The notes: a model not told the origin generated them from the sequence alone. Numbered from the stretch's first letter, positions 25,826-39,600 are shown. The stretch is DNA of 64,000 nt from Lycocorax pyrrhopterus obiensis (GCA_014706295.1 JACSVZ010000002.1:22106757-22170756); one strand, 5' to 3'. Numbers and translations: made by a program.

Positions 25826-28030
25826 GAAGAAATAGAGAAAACACTTGATGGTTTCTGATAGTGGCACATTTGAAAACTTATTTGATTATTTTATCATTAT
25901 AAGAATTATACTGAGCTGTTTCAGGAAGTGTTCCTCTAGAGGTTTATTGTCAGCATGTCAGGAAAACTCTCAGAACTTCATTAGGCTGTTAACAAGGTGT
26001 TTAATGGCAAAGAAGAATTTTAAAAGCCTTAAGAAATTTTTATATTTTAGATTTGCTACATTTTTAATCAGGCTGCAAATATAGCAAGGTGGTTGGCACG
26101 AATGAAAGAAAACTGCATCCACCTTAGCAGGCAGTTCAGTGCAACATGTTTAGTAGAGGGAAAGACGGTGGCAAGCACCCAGCAGCTCTGTCACATGCAG
26201 TGGGACTGACTCTCTTTGGTGCTGCAGACTGATTACCTGTCAGTGGTTGGAGTACATCAGGTGAGCTTGTGAAGTTCAGTTCTTCATTTAGGCCTATACA
26301 GTGAAATGGAGCTTGTGTGCTCTCAGGTTACTCTGAGACCTGAAACAAAACAGGGTAATTGGAAATGGCAGGACATTTGATTCAGAAGTGCAGTCCTGCT
26401 TCAGGCTATCACACTAATGTAGACACACACAATACTAATTAAGAAGCAATGGACCAAATGGACCGAAGGAAGAGGGAACGCATAATCGATACAGCAATTC
26501 CTGTTATATTATGTCATGTCTTTTGTATTATTATTTTTTACTCCATTTACAATGCCATTCATTTCTAGTGCAGGAATGTCTACAAAAAATTTAATGCAAC
26601 TGGGAAATAACATTTTCTTTGTAAGAATCCCTTTACCTCCAGTAAGATTTTCTTTTACTTTCTAGAACTTGATATCACTACTTTTATAACCTCTGCTTAA
26701 AAAATATGACAGTACTTAGAAGAAAAAGGTCCAGTAAAGAAAGACAATGGTCTTAAATACCTTCTGATCACCAGTCATCTTAGTAGAAGTGGAACAGATT
26801 GACTTCAAAGTGAACTGGAGACTTTGAGATTGTAATTTCTGTAGTTTTTTTAGGTCCCCATAATTTCCCATTCTCCCTCTTTCTCTCTCTTCTTTCCCCT
26901 GTAGTTTGTTTGAGCCATTTGTATCTATTGGAAAATACCCCATAGGCTGTATTTACTTTCCAGAGGGACCATAATATGAAGCTGCTAGCAGCTGTTTGTA
27001 CTTTTATGTTTTTCCTTTTCAGAGCTCCAAGGCTGCACTTTTTGATGGTATTTTCTATACTATCTTTGCCATACAGTTGACTAAGCCCTACCGAGTACCA
27101 CAGGCACACAGCTCTTCTTGTGAGATTTGGGACTGTACATCTGAGCTGGGACTATTCACTTGGGTGAACTTCAATGAAGCCATGGAAAAGCACAAACCTG
27201 AACCTTTTACTTGATAGGAATATGTTAGTCCTTTCAAAGCTTTTAGTTTTGTATTTGTGTAATGAGTTTAAAGAAAGCCACATGTTTAAGGAATGTAATG
27301 AATTTAAGGGAAGCAAAGGGAGATGTTAAGTGTTAGGGGTGTATTTACCAGGAAGACACACACTTTTATGGTTCTCCTGTCTCCCTTACCAGGAGCAGGT
27401 AATGTGCTGGAGCTGTCCCCATGTGCCAGATGCAGCAGCCCACAGGATTGCCTGCATTCAGAGCAGCAGCAGAGAAGATGCAGTGCTGAGCAGCAATCAG
27501 CGGCTGCTTCATGGTTGGACCCTTTCAATTTTCTCTTAATAAGCCCAGAAAATAGTTTTTGAATTTGTCAGACACCACTGAGCTGTAGAAAGTTGTCAGC
27601 ATGACAGGAGCCCTGTCAAATATGTCCAGATGGGCTCTCATGCCTGTACAGTTTGCCACATTCTCTTAAATTTCTGCTGTTTCAATTAAAAATAAAATAA
27701 GATGTGGTACTTTGATTTGAGTTCATCCTAATATATGTAAGTTCACCTCTGTTCTTAAATGCATGGCCAGGCAGTCTGTTGCCAAACAATTACAAAGAAT
27801 GTCTGTAAATTGGATTCACTACACTATCTCCAGGGACGGCTACAATTGTCAGCTCTCTGTCAGCTAAATGAAAATAATGAAATGTAAGTCACAAACAGCA
27901 GGAAAATTGGGTGAGTCATTCTATTTATACATGTAATTACATCTAAAGGTCCAAGTGCCTTGAAATTAAAGGAAGATTGGTTCTGTCAGGTGCTTAACAA
28001 GGTTTTCTTGGAAAGGGTCTTCCTAGAGAA
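25826..28030. other. Non-coding stretch between two LTRs
   Basis: I see no retroviral gag, pol or env remnant here, so the LTRs at 25.0 and 28.7 kb are not the two ends of one recognisable provirus. A good acceptor-like pyrimidine tract ending in CAG at about 27.02 kb precedes a 60-codon frame with no known homology; I do not call it an exon. Confidence 0.5.
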
Positions 28031-28190
28031 AGCGCCGTAGCAAGCAAAGCACAAACAGCTTGACACCGTCTGCCCGGGCTCAAGTGAGAGGGTGCTGCAC
28101 TGCACATGTGCACATCGCTGCGACAGGCAGCGCGGCGCGACCGCCACCGAGAGTGACGGCCGCGCAGGGCTCTGCCTCCCTCCAGCTCCG
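28031..28190. promoter_or_regulatory. Small CpG-dense patch (candidate orphan CpG island)
   Basis: About 16 CpG dinucleotides in 160 bases, with the densest part at about 28120-28172 (GCGCGGCGCGACCGCC and GACGGCCGCGCAG). The rest of the window is strongly CpG-poor. I see no TATA box and no convincing coding frame. It could be an unmethylated regulatory island, a lone first exon of a non-coding transcript, or a GC-rich insert. Confidence 0.4.
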
Positions 28191-28722
28191 ATAATGGGCA
28201 TCAGCCAAAAGCTGGCAAAAGGAGGTAGAAAATGCTGAGGACAAGTGGGATCTCCTCTCTTCTTTCTTTGAATCTCTCAGAAGGCCTTGGGGCTCTGGAA
28301 GCTTGGTATCAGGATGCATTGCATATTAATAATATATAAAGCACAATTAGCACACATGGTGCTTTGCAGGCTGTAACTCATGCTTGGCTCCAAATTTCAG
28401 CACAGCACTATGGGGGGATAGGGAAGAGCTGCATCATAAATACAAAATAACTGATTGATGCATTATTGAACAATTTAGTTCAGCAAGTCTTGTCAGCACA
28501 GATTTGAAGGAAAAAGAAGAGGTTCCATGAGACATTCATACAAATAAAGTAATGAGATTTTGAGGATAGAAAAATAGCTGCAAAAGTGTTAGGTTTTCCT
28601 TTCATCAAGTGATTGTAATTTTTTAAAGTAAAAGCTTATATGATAAAGATTTTTCTGAGTATTGATGGAGAGACAACATCTGTGGCGGTAACATCAAATA
28701 CAAAAATTATAAATTGACTCTT
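28191..28722. other. Non-coding stretch
   Basis: AT-rich sequence between the CpG-dense patch and the second LTR. Nothing recognisable is seen. Confidence 0.5.
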
Positions 28723-29100
28723 TGTCCTAGTTGCAGCTGGGATAGAGTTAATTTTCTTCCTAATAGCCGGTGTAGTGCTGTTTGGATTTAGTATGAGAAT
28801 AGTGTCGATAACACACTGATGTTATAGCTGCTTCTGTTCAGTGTTTATACTGAGCTAAAAACTTTTCAGCTCCTTGTGCCCTGCCAGTGAGAAGGCTGGA
28901 GGGACACAACAAGCTGTGTGGGGACACAGCCAGGACAGCTAACCCCAAACCAAAAGGATGTGCCATAACATATGGCATCTGCTGAGCAATAAACTAGGGG
29001 GAAGGCTGGCCAGAGACCACTGCTCAGGAGCTGGCTGGGCATCGGTCAGTGAGCAGTGAGCAATTCCATCATGCATCACTTGTTTTGTATACTCTGATTC

Positions 29101-29140
<40 letters not shown>

Positions 29141-29297
29141 TTCTTCCTTTTCTGTTTCATTAAACTACCTTTATCTCAACCCATGGATTTTCTCTCTTTT
29201 GTTCTAATTCTCTCCCCCATCATGCTGTGGGGCAGGTGGAAAGGGTGAGTGAGTGGCTGTGTGATGCTCAGCTGCCAGCAGGGGTTAAACCACAACA
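28723..29297 (+). mobile_element. Solo LTR, avian ERVL-type
   Basis: Same family as the LTR at 25.0 kb. It starts TGTCCTAGTTGCAGCTGGGA and carries GAGTTAATTTTC, CCAGTGAGAAGG, ACAGCCAGGACAGCT, GTGAGCAATTCCATCATGC, GCATCACTTGTTTTG, a (TAT)n tract, ATTAAA at 29159-29164 as a possible poly-A signal, TTTATCTCAACCCATGG, and the end GGGTTAAACCACAACA. No primer-binding site follows, so it is a solo LTR left by LTR-LTR recombination. Flanks are CTCTT (28718-28722) and CACTT (29298-29302), matching at 4 of 5 bases and consistent with an aged 5-bp target duplication. The TATA position is degraded to AATAAA. Confidence 0.88.
29101..29141. repeat. (TAT)n microsatellite inside solo LTR
   Basis: About 13.5 perfect TAT units. 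It lies at the position of the compound triplet tract in the LTR at 25.4 kb. A reading frame of isoleucines on the minus strand is only the translated repeat. Confidence 0.92.
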
Positions 29298-31929
29298 CAC
29301 TTCCACGTGAAAGAGTATAACACTGCATAACTCATGTTATGGGACTGGAACCCATTGCCTCACAGAAGTCCTGAGTTTTACAGATATATTACAGTAGTAA
29401 GCACCAGCAGGCTGATGTGACTTATTTTGTGTGTCCATTATAGTACAGTGATTTTATTAACATCCAGAGTGCTTTAAAGCACTCCTAGTTGGCACTGTAA
29501 TTTATGGTGTGTCTTAAATATTCACTTACAAAAGCTGAGTATTGGATGTTCCTGTTCATATAACATGAATTTTTAACGCTTTTCAAATAGCTGAAAGTGA
29601 GCCCATGTGGTACTTTATTTTGGCAGTTTATATAATAGCCTTAATAGATATATTGTGGAACATGCTTTAATGTCCATTATTGTACTTAGGAGTATATATG
29701 TTACATTACAGATATAATTTTGTAGTACAGTTTTGCTGTAAGAAGTTGCTGAAGGACTATCAAGACCGTGGTTACCAATTATGGTTCGTAAATTGTTTCT
29801 GTTGAAAAGATAATTAAGTAAATTCATTAGCAAAAAGTAACACAGTGGCCGGTTGTCACATGAATATTTGTTCTGTTAACCAGATTTGATTTTTGCTAAG
29901 AAAACATCTAGCTGCTTAAATGTCTATTTGAAATGTGGATTGTTTCAGTGAGAGAGATGAATCTGATGTGCGTTTCTTTTCAGCAACAAAATAAAATATG
30001 GACTGGCTGTCATTACTTCCGCATGCCAGTAGCATGTTTGTTCACATTCATTTGTATATTCATCATTATTTTACCTCATGGAGATTTTAAGCCAAACTCT
30101 CATTTCTTTAACTGGAATTATCTGCCGAGCAAAACTCAAATTTTCATTACTTTGAATCTTTTTTTTTTCCTGATAAATAGCATCACATTTGAACAGTTGC
30201 AGTATCTTTGCAAGGCTGAGTGGAGTTCAGCATGCCCATTCATGTGACAAGTTCTGTGACCTTGGCTGGAGGGAGATGATCAGAATCAAGAACATAACTC
30301 CCAAATATACTGATAAATCCTGTCACAGATGTTTAGGTTTCACTGATGTTTCAGAAATTTGTGTTATTTCTCCATGGGATCCCTCAACTTAAACCAGCAA
30401 AAACAGCTCGATTTGTCTGAGTGGGACTGGTGTACCTGTAAAAAACCCAAAAAACTCCCCAAAACGTCCCCCTTCCTCCCCCAAATTTCCAAAGCCTTAG
30501 GAACAGGCACCACGGACTTGTTCTCTTTGAATGTACCTTTCAGAACAAAATTCTTGCCGTCCCAGTCAGGGGCTGCACTTCTGGGTTTGGATAAAACAAA
30601 AGTGGTCAGCAGCTTGAACTGTGCCAGTGGAAGGGAGCAAGTTTACCCCTGATGAACCCCAGAGTTTTTGATGGTGAAGAATTAAATTTTCCTACTACTG
30701 TGGCTCACACAAATTCTTTGGAATAGTCCTTAGAGAAAACAGACCTATATCTTGACAAATTATTGGTCCCTTCTGATAGGTGATATGCTTTTTTTCAGGA
30801 GTTTGAAATACTGTGTTTGCTAATCTGCTGGGAGTCTCCATTGCACACTGAATGCACTCATTTTCATGTGTTTTAATTCAGTTTACTTTTATTTTACTGG
30901 GTTAATGCAAGTTGTATTTTAATTTTATATTAAAAAGGTAAATATTGGGATAGATCAGAACAGTTCTTGAAGTCCCTGAGTTTTACCATTTTATTGACAA
31001 CAACAAACAGTGCATTAGGTAAAAGATTTGTATAGAGGTTTTTTGCTTAGTATCCAAAAACAATTTATCTCCTCATCTAGCAGCCTTTTCCACTGCCTGA
31101 CCTACTCATTTTTCTGAGGAATCAGATGAAAATGAATCAGTCAGCACTTATATTGGGGGACTGCAGCAGGAGGTTTACATTAGAAACAATCTCAGGAATG
31201 ATAGGAAGATACATCTGTCAATCCAAGAATGGCACCTAGAGGGATCTTAGTTTCTGAATTAAATCAGGACTTGCCTTCATCATACTTTAAAGCTTCCCAT
31301 CAGATTGTATCAGGCAGGCTGAGTGGCAACACAGGGAGGGTCAAGGTCTAGAAGGCATACTTCTTTTATTTCTGCCCCTTTGCTTTTTAGGCAGGTAGAT
31401 ATTTGCAGCATTTGGCAGCCCGAGCAAAGCCAAATTGTTGCAGATTTGGACAGCAACATCTCACAATTACGAATGTTGAAAGCTTTCTGTCAAAAAATTG
31501 CTCCATATTTTTCTCTTCAATCAACAGCTACAGGGGTCCACTAATACTCTACAGGAAAAGTGTAGGTGTTTAACAGACTTCTTGTAGGTGAAAGGTTTTG
31601 GCTTCAGCAACTCATTATACTTCTACATAATTTACAGACTTTTCTATTGTACTGGAATATTACAGGAAACCTTCAAGATTCAAGTAATTTTTCCCACATC
31701 ACATCTGTGTCAGGGTATTCTGGCTAATGCTTAGCACTAAAAGACAATACATTCAAATCAATAACCTGTTTTTCAAGTGCAGTTTAATGAAGGAGTGGCC
31801 TGCTAACACATAGGCTTACTTGATTTTATACTAAATTGTTGGCCATGTGGCAATATACCAGTTTCTCTTTACAGATCTCTATTCCCCAGTGAATGGTGTG
31901 CCAGTGTGTTGTGACCTTCACATCAAAAA

Positions 31930-31954
31930 TTTCAAAGGTAAATAACCTTTGAAA
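31930..31954. repeat. Inverted repeat with paired TCF/LEF-like sites
   Basis: TTTCAAAGGT and its exact complement ACCTTTGAAA are separated by AAATA. Each arm contains TTCAAAGG, a TCF/LEF-like core. The arms could also form a 10-bp hairpin. Function is unknown. Confidence 0.5.
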
Positions 31955-34900
31955 ACACTTTTACAACTACCCAAGTACTAACAGTACAGCTCACTTCTGT
32001 ATATACAATTGCATACAAATGAAGGAGGATCACACCTGGCAGAAAATCCAACACTGCAGGTTAGCCATCAAAGGTTTTCCGCTCTTTCTCCCAGGTAAGG
32101 AGATAAAAAGGTCTTGAGCAGATATTTAATCTGAGATCCAGCTGTTAGACTAGACCTGCATTGCAGGCACTGCTTTCACTGGGAAGAACTGGAATTTTTG
32201 ACAAGTGCAACACTGTATTCTCACTTTCTCCTTGAGGATCTACTCAAATTCAGATCAAATGCCCTTTGAGATTTGGTAGGTTTAGTATTTAGTTCTTGAA
32301 ATCTGGTAGTTAACCAATGCATCAGATTTTAATACTGCTCCCAGAACATTACCGACTGTTTTTAGTCTGCTTAGACCTTTGACTCTGCAAAGTAGAAAAA
32401 TCTGGTGGTGATCATATATTAAAGGAACTGAAGTCATGATTGCCCAAGTACTTAATCTCACTATAAACCATTGTCTGCACATTGAGGGGGCAGTGTTACC
32501 TCCTTTTTGTCAGGGTGTGACTGGCCCTGTCTACATGCTGGAAAACTTGCTGTGTACAAACACATGCTCTGACAATCACTGTTTACATTAAACACCGTGG
32601 CAGATGCTACATTTTCTGAACTCCCTATAGGCAGTAGGTAATTTTGAGGTAATACAAAGTTTGGCATAAATTGATTTTCACTCTGTGTTGAAGGACATCA
32701 GGGCATGGAGATAACACAATAGTATCGTGCTTCCTGGGAATACAGAATTTTGTGTGTGTTTATGTGTTTATATAAATAATAGAATAATTAAAAGTTTATA
32801 TAAATCATTGGGTTCTGACCCTATAGGTCTAACAGAAGGAGAGATAGCTAGATAACAAATATGTGTGCTTATGTAGGAGAATGTGCAAAGCTAAAAAATG
32901 TTCACACACTACCAGTTGCCAGAAGGCAAACAAATATGGGAAAAGTCATATGGAGGTCCTTCTCACAAAGTTTTACCTCATTAGCTACTGCATTTTTCTG
33001 TCCCATATTCACATACTCAGTATCAGGTTTGTGGCAACTTTTATACTGGCTCAATCTATAATACAGAATTTTCCATTTTTTCAAAGTACATACTTTGATC
33101 AACACATGGATAACAAAATGGTTGCTAGGTTACTCTGGAGTAAAGTCTCAGATATCATTGTGTAGCCTTATTTCTATTGAAAAAATTAATTGATTTTTTG
33201 GTTAATATAGCCTCTTAATGGTAAGATCTACAAACATTTGAAGATTGCAGTATGTTTTGGTAGGCAATTGCTAGTTTAATGTCTAAAAAATTAAGATAAA
33301 ATGGAAGAAATGCAGTAACTTTCAACGCAATTGCACATCCACAGGTACAGTATTTTTCATTAGTTGCATCTCACTGTATTGTATGCTGGTTTTTTTCACA
33401 CTGGGACAAGACAGAGGAAGAATTTTGGTCATTTCTGTGCACAAAGACGTTTTCTCTTGCAGTTTGCAGCAAAGACACTACAGCAGCCTATGAAGACAAT
33501 GCAAGCCTCCTGAAAGTCAAAATTTTTTCTGGTCTTTGTCCTCTCTAAGGCATATGAAGAAAAGAGTTTTCAGATGCTTATCCCATCCATTAACAAATCC
33601 CATGCTTCAGCTGAGTCCTGTTTATGTGTACTCCTAGCTCCACTAAAGGCAATTGCAAAATTGCCATTGGCTTCAAAGCAGAAAGCCTATTAGTAATTTA
33701 ATTATCAGGAGGGTGACTCTCTTGAAGTCCAGGTGTATTAGACCAAGAACATAACCCAAAAGGACTAAAGAACCTGTTGCTGCAGCCAGGACACAGGAGC
33801 TATGCAATGCTTTCTCAGCTGGTAGTTAATGAAGGTGTGTTTAAAGAATGTGATCCTGATTCAGAGGCACTTCTGTTTCAAAGTTCTGTGCTAGAAATAT
33901 ATTAACAGTATTGCTTTGCTTCAGCTGCTGGGGATTTCGTTTCATGCATACATTAATTTCTCTTTTTGTGGTTATAATTTTCACAAAACCAAGCGAGTGT
34001 AGTTCTCTGTGCTTTGTTGATTTGAGAGTACTTAGAAGCCCAAGGGTTATTAGCAGCTTTTGTGAGACACCCCACGCGTGTGCCTGTGCACCCACACACA
34101 TCTCAGGTAAGAGCTGGAGCTCAGTGGTTTGTTTCACAGTTAGCAACCTCCTCTGTACTTTTTAAAGCTTCTGGTCTCCTGAAGCTGAGATATCTAGATA
34201 GTTCTTGTGAAGTAATTGTCTTGCTTTGACAAATATATTACATTCACCTACACTTCTGTCTAAACTTGTTCACAAATATATACCTCTGGACACTGGATGG
34301 GAACAAATTCTGATACAAAGTTAAAAAGAAAACTCACAAGAATTCTATAATTGTTTGTACCCTACTTGGTTTTCTTACTTTTTTAATCTGTTCCCGAAGC
34401 TTTATGTATTCTTCTCTCAGGACTTATATCCATTAGAATAGTTTAGTTATTCCTCTGCTCTGGAAACTCTCAGTGCACACATTTTAAAGGATATCAGCTC
34501 TTTCAAATGACTAGTGCATGGCATCCACCAATGATGAATCTAGGCAAATAAATAATACGGATAAATAAACCTGGGACTTACTGGATGACAGACAGCTGGA
34601 GGATAACTGCATATGCTTTTTGATATCTATCTGTCTCTGGCAGAATTAATTTCCTGGTCTTATACATTGTGACACACAGCTATTAAATTAAATTTTTGGT
34701 TTAGTGTTGGTAAAGTTTCTATGTTATTTTCTGATTATAAGTATTTTCATGTAGGGTAAACCCACTGAAAAATAATGAAAGATTTTAAAATTTTTGTACC
34801 CAGACAATGGTTAGCTTCATATACACCGTTTTTTTGGGTACATATGTGTAAATCTGTGCATTGAAAAGCATGTATGGCATATCTACACTGGTCTTGATGG

Positions 34901-36602
34901 GTAGTAACTTCTCATCCTACTCATTGGCTGCTCTGGCTCAAAAAATCACTGGCATTCAGGAATGCATGCAGGCAAAGAAGAGGGTGGGCACACACACAGA
35001 AGGTAGAAAGAGGACTAAATGAAGAAATAGGATAGATTGCTGTGACCAAGAACAGAGCTCAGGCAGACAAATGAACGGACCAGAGGCCTGTTTACGACTG
35101 ACTGCTTTAATGCTCTTTGTCCACCTCTATTCCTGTCTGATTAACCCAGATCCTTCCCTTTCTCCACCTCTGGTCCTTCCTCTAAACATCCCATAGGAAG
35201 TCCTGCGCATTTCCACAATCCCCTTAAATGATCCCATACTAAGTTTTGAGCAAACTCCAAATTCTCTTCCCCCACAAGCCACAATAGATTCTGCACCCCT
35301 GTGGGCAGCCACCCCTTAGCTTGCTTAGCATGGCTTTGGAGAGAGATATTCTTCTTCATCCATCTCAGAGGATTTCATTCCGTGAAGAGTGGGCTCCTCA
35401 ACCTCCACGGATGACTTTGGAGTAAATAATTTGAAGTACTCTGTTTTCACCGATTAGGCTACTGAGGGTTCTTCACCTGCTGCTGTTCCTCTGTTTCTTA
35501 CTGGCATTTGAGTTTATTTAGATTAGTGTATAATTAGATTGCCTAACACAACTCAACAATCATAAAACATATGGGCGCTTAGCTGTGGGTAACCTGTCAC
35601 TTGCTGTGCACTAAGTGGTGGCCAGAAATACTCCACAATGGTTTTATGAGGTTGCAGTACATAAGCAGTGCCTGTTTTATGAACAGGTTTGCTCTTCTAA
35701 AACTAATCGTCACCAGCCTAAAACCTTCTCTATGATTAAGAAGGTTTATATCACACCATGTGGCATTCGGGTAAAGCATTTTCAGAAAATTTTCCTGGAG
35801 TAAGAAAAGTGGACCAGCAGAACAGCCCTGCCCATGGACACTGTGGTGTCTCTCTCTTGACAAAAACCTTCAAGCACAGGCTCAACACATATAGGTTGGG
35901 AACAATCTGTGTGTAGCAGATCACACAGGATAGTCCAGGAACAGGGAAGTTGATGCCCTGAGGGCCTTCATAGCCCTATGACCCTACAAGTAATGTCTCC
36001 ACACAGATAAGAATTCCTTATGTGACCCATAGTTTGAAAGTTTGCACTCAGGTCCAGCTAAGAAATAAGAGACTTTTTTTAAAATCACCATGTTTTTAAA
36101 AACATATACCATGGAGAAGACTATGGGCATTGAAAACATAGTTTAAAACTGAAGGTATCTTCATCAGCTATATTGCTCATAACCAAGTGATTGTCATTAT
36201 TCAGGACTTGAGTAACCTGTGTGTCTGGGATCTATTATTCAAAAAGTATGGCTACACTTCTTGGAATATAGTCTTACCTTTATTTGAATATTGTTATGCT
36301 AAAAAATATGTCTAGATCTCTGAGAAACTTTAAAATTAGTATTAATTTCTTTGGCTTTTTAAAGTAAAAATTAACTTTTGGTAGAGATTTCACATTTGAG
36401 GCTTCGTATATCAGAACTGCACACTTTCAGAGAGTGTAAGGCTATAAAAGCTCACTTTTTTATTATAGATCAGGAGAACATGAAATCTGGAGGTCAGGGA
36501 GAATTTAGAAACAAACAAAACCCCAGACCCCACACCTTTTTCAAAGTTCATCCAAAAAGCTCAGCTAGAGTTTAACAATCCCACTGAAGTATTTAGGTTA
36601 GT

Positions 36603-36616
36603 GTTTCCGTAGCAAC
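36603..36616. promoter_or_regulatory. RFX X-box-like motif
   Basis: GTTTCCGTAGCAAC fits the palindromic X-box (GTNRCC, 0-3 bases, RGYAAC) at 11 of 12 defined positions. One such match may be chance. Confidence 0.25.
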
Positions 36617-39600
36617 CAAAGTTGGATTATTTAAAACAAAACAATGTACTTGAAAAGCTTCCATATCTTATATAGTTTATTTTGTTTTGATACGTATGCA
36701 ATTCCTCTATTAGTCAAAAATAGTAGATGGTAATTCTTAAGGAGCAATTAGAACAATTGGCGATCTCACTTTCAGTCCATTTAAATGAAGAACAGTAACT
36801 ACACACAGCAGATGAAAACTGTTTCCACACTTGTAATAGAGATTAAAAAATGGCTGGAACTGAACTTGGTCTAAATATCCAGGTACTTATGAGCACACTT
36901 GTGTATGCATAAAGGCTTCCTGGGCTTTTCCTTATGCTTGTACTAGATCCTACCCAGCAAGTGCATAAGATGATCCTCAGTCATACATCTTGATTTAAGA
37001 ATAAGAAGGGTAAGAGTAAGAATAAAGCTTTGGATAAAACCAAGTTAGATGAAGCATGAGATGAATGACAGTTTCAAGGTGACCTCTGCTTGATGTGAAC
37101 TCTTTGGGGCTTGTGTGCTGCAGCACTGAGTAGTCAGAGATGTCCCTGAGCCAATGAAGCCAGAAGCCTGATGCAGAACAGACTCTTATAAACACAAGTT
37201 TATTCATGTGTGTGTTTAGTATTTTTAGAGGCTCTTGCTGACAAACTAGTCACATTTATTATTATCTCTGCATCTGTTTTACCTGTGGGTAGTTGTGCCA
37301 GTGAAATGAGTGAATTGAATTTAGCTCCAAATTCATCTCACCAATCAGAATGTGACCTGCAGTGTGCAAAGGTAGGCTGACAAATTACACTGTCATATAT
37401 TTCATTTTCTCAGTGTTTGGGGATTCCTTCAGTAACCCTTCCTTAAGTGATACAATAGCCCCAGAAAAGCATGTAGCAAATCAATTCTGACACACTGAAA
37501 ATAAACTTAGGCTTAATAAAGACCTTGTATTTCATCCTTGTTTTCAGATTGGGCAGTGGCTTAGGCTTTTTTGGTGCTACAAACCGGCTAAACAAGTTAC
37601 AGCTGCTAGTACAGAAGTACTTGTAAATAAAGTGAAATGTTAGATTTAGGGCTGGCAGCAGGTGAAGCTGTGTGGATGGGGAGGAACATCCTCCCTCTCT
37701 CTCCATGAGGCAGGGGCTGCTGGAGCCCACCCTGAGAACACAGCTCCCAGTTCTTACTTCCTGAAATTCCTATGTGGTCTCTGATAGCCAGAGCACTTCT
37801 TAATGGGGGTACATGAGGCCTTAACAACAACTAAAAGGAACTTAAATTCAAAGCAGTCCATAATTTTTTAAGCACTTATGGATATATTTTTTTCCTGTAT
37901 TTGAAAAGGGAACTGTACCCAAGGGGAATGCATTGTTACTGTCATTATTTACAGTTGGTATAATCCCTTTAAGCAGAACTGATGCAAGCAGAGGAAGATT
38001 TCTCTAATGACATCTAAGCCTCTCCTGTAGTCATTCTTGTCTCAGGTGGGTAATGAGGCTGTTTGACACAATGAGATGGATTCCAGTAGGTGTACTCTGG
38101 TGCCACTGGGTGTTGCCAGTGAAGAGCCCTATAGCCAGACAACATTAGCAATCCTTACTCCCAAAAGCTTTCATTGTGTAGTGTCAGTCTTCAATGTACG
38201 CACTGTAAATGCGTTGACTGCAGGGCCAAAGTAAAACCACATTATGTATCAAAATTACTCCGCAGATAATCTTTCTTTTAGTCATTTAAAGTCTAGGAGA
38301 ACAAGTAGATTCATTTTTTAACAAGCTGAAAGGGAACAAAGTTAGAAAAGTTAAAGGACAAATGCCTAATTTGAGGGCACAGAACATGAGTGGGAAAATA
38401 TTACCGGGAATCCTTGTTAAGGATTTTGTAAAGTTGCATAAGACAAAAATGAAATGTTTCATAATTGGACTGAAAGTGTCATCATGTTCTTGGTTTTCTG
38501 TGAGACATGAAAAGGAAAATCACTTTAAACTTATTTCTGAATCATACAATAGATTATTCTTCCCTTAGGTCAGGGAAACATTATGTGTCTTAGAAGAAAA
38601 GACTTCTGACACTCCTGTTGGGTCATGAAGTGCCTGCTTTGATAAAGTGGATGAAGAGAGACCACTTGCCCATTTTATCAGTGGTATCAACAGGTCTTGC
38701 TGTTTCTCTGTCAAGTCCCTCTTTTTAATTCTGCTAGAGACCCAACAAAACCTAACTAAAGGGTTACATCTCTATTCAATAAGGTCATGAGCATGCATGT
38801 ATATTGGGTGTGCAACAATGTACCACAATAACCATTCCTTTCTGCAACTCAACTATTTACGCTAGGCCAGTGTAGGCAGTCCCTGCAGTGGGCCCTTGTG
38901 ATGCAAAACAAGAAGGGTTGTGTGTAGGAGAGAGCAAAAAATAGCACAGAATATACAGATGTGCTGGACGTAAATTATTTTTTTAAAAGAAATAATGAAA
39001 GAGGTTTATAGCACTCCATTGGTGTTTTTTCCTTTTGTTTTGTTTTTTTTCCTCATCCTGTTGAAGGAAAGGGAGGGTTTGCAAGAATGACACAGTTGTC
39101 TGCTACAGAAGCTAGATGGACTCCCAGTTAAAACTTGACACTTCCTGCAGCTGCCCTGCTCTTATTCCTCCTATTTGCTGAACGTTCTAGCAATGCCTTC
39201 AGAAAGATGGCAGGTGTCTCTGCTGCTGGTTCCACTGCAAAATCCCCTGTCTGAGGAATCTGTATTTTTCCAGTACTGAGGAAAAGAAGTTAAAGTGTCC
39301 CTCAAAGGCAAGAGAAGGAGAAGTACATGTGTGCTGGCTGGTGTCCACAATGTACTATTATTCTTGGGATTTTGTATTTTTTGTATTTTCTTTTTTATAT
39401 AGCAGTGCTTTTTTTCTCTCCTATTAACCTTGTCAGCAAAATGGCCTTTACTTGGATTTTCCTGATGCTGAGAGATTCTTATTCAGTTTATTTTTGAAGA
39501 GAGTATTATCTCAGTCAGCACCTTATCAAGTTGACTGCTACTGTACTATTTTTCTTTTGTGTACTCTAAACATCTGTTGTAAAAAAGTCCTTTTCTCTGT

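Noticed and set aside
26996..27214. Frame after a TTTTCCTTTTCAG acceptor-like string
   Set aside because: Short, no homology, and no supporting donor or neighbouring exon.
25031..29297. Single provirus bounded by the LTRs at 25.0 and 28.7 kb
   Set aside because: The first LTR unit is closed by its own ACAGT duplication, the second has separate flanks (CTCTT/CACTT), and no retroviral genes are visible between them.
36090..36105. 16-bp palindrome ATGTTTTTAAAAACAT
   Set aside because: A self-complementary A/T word of this kind is expected by chance in AT-rich DNA, and there is no loop or other context.
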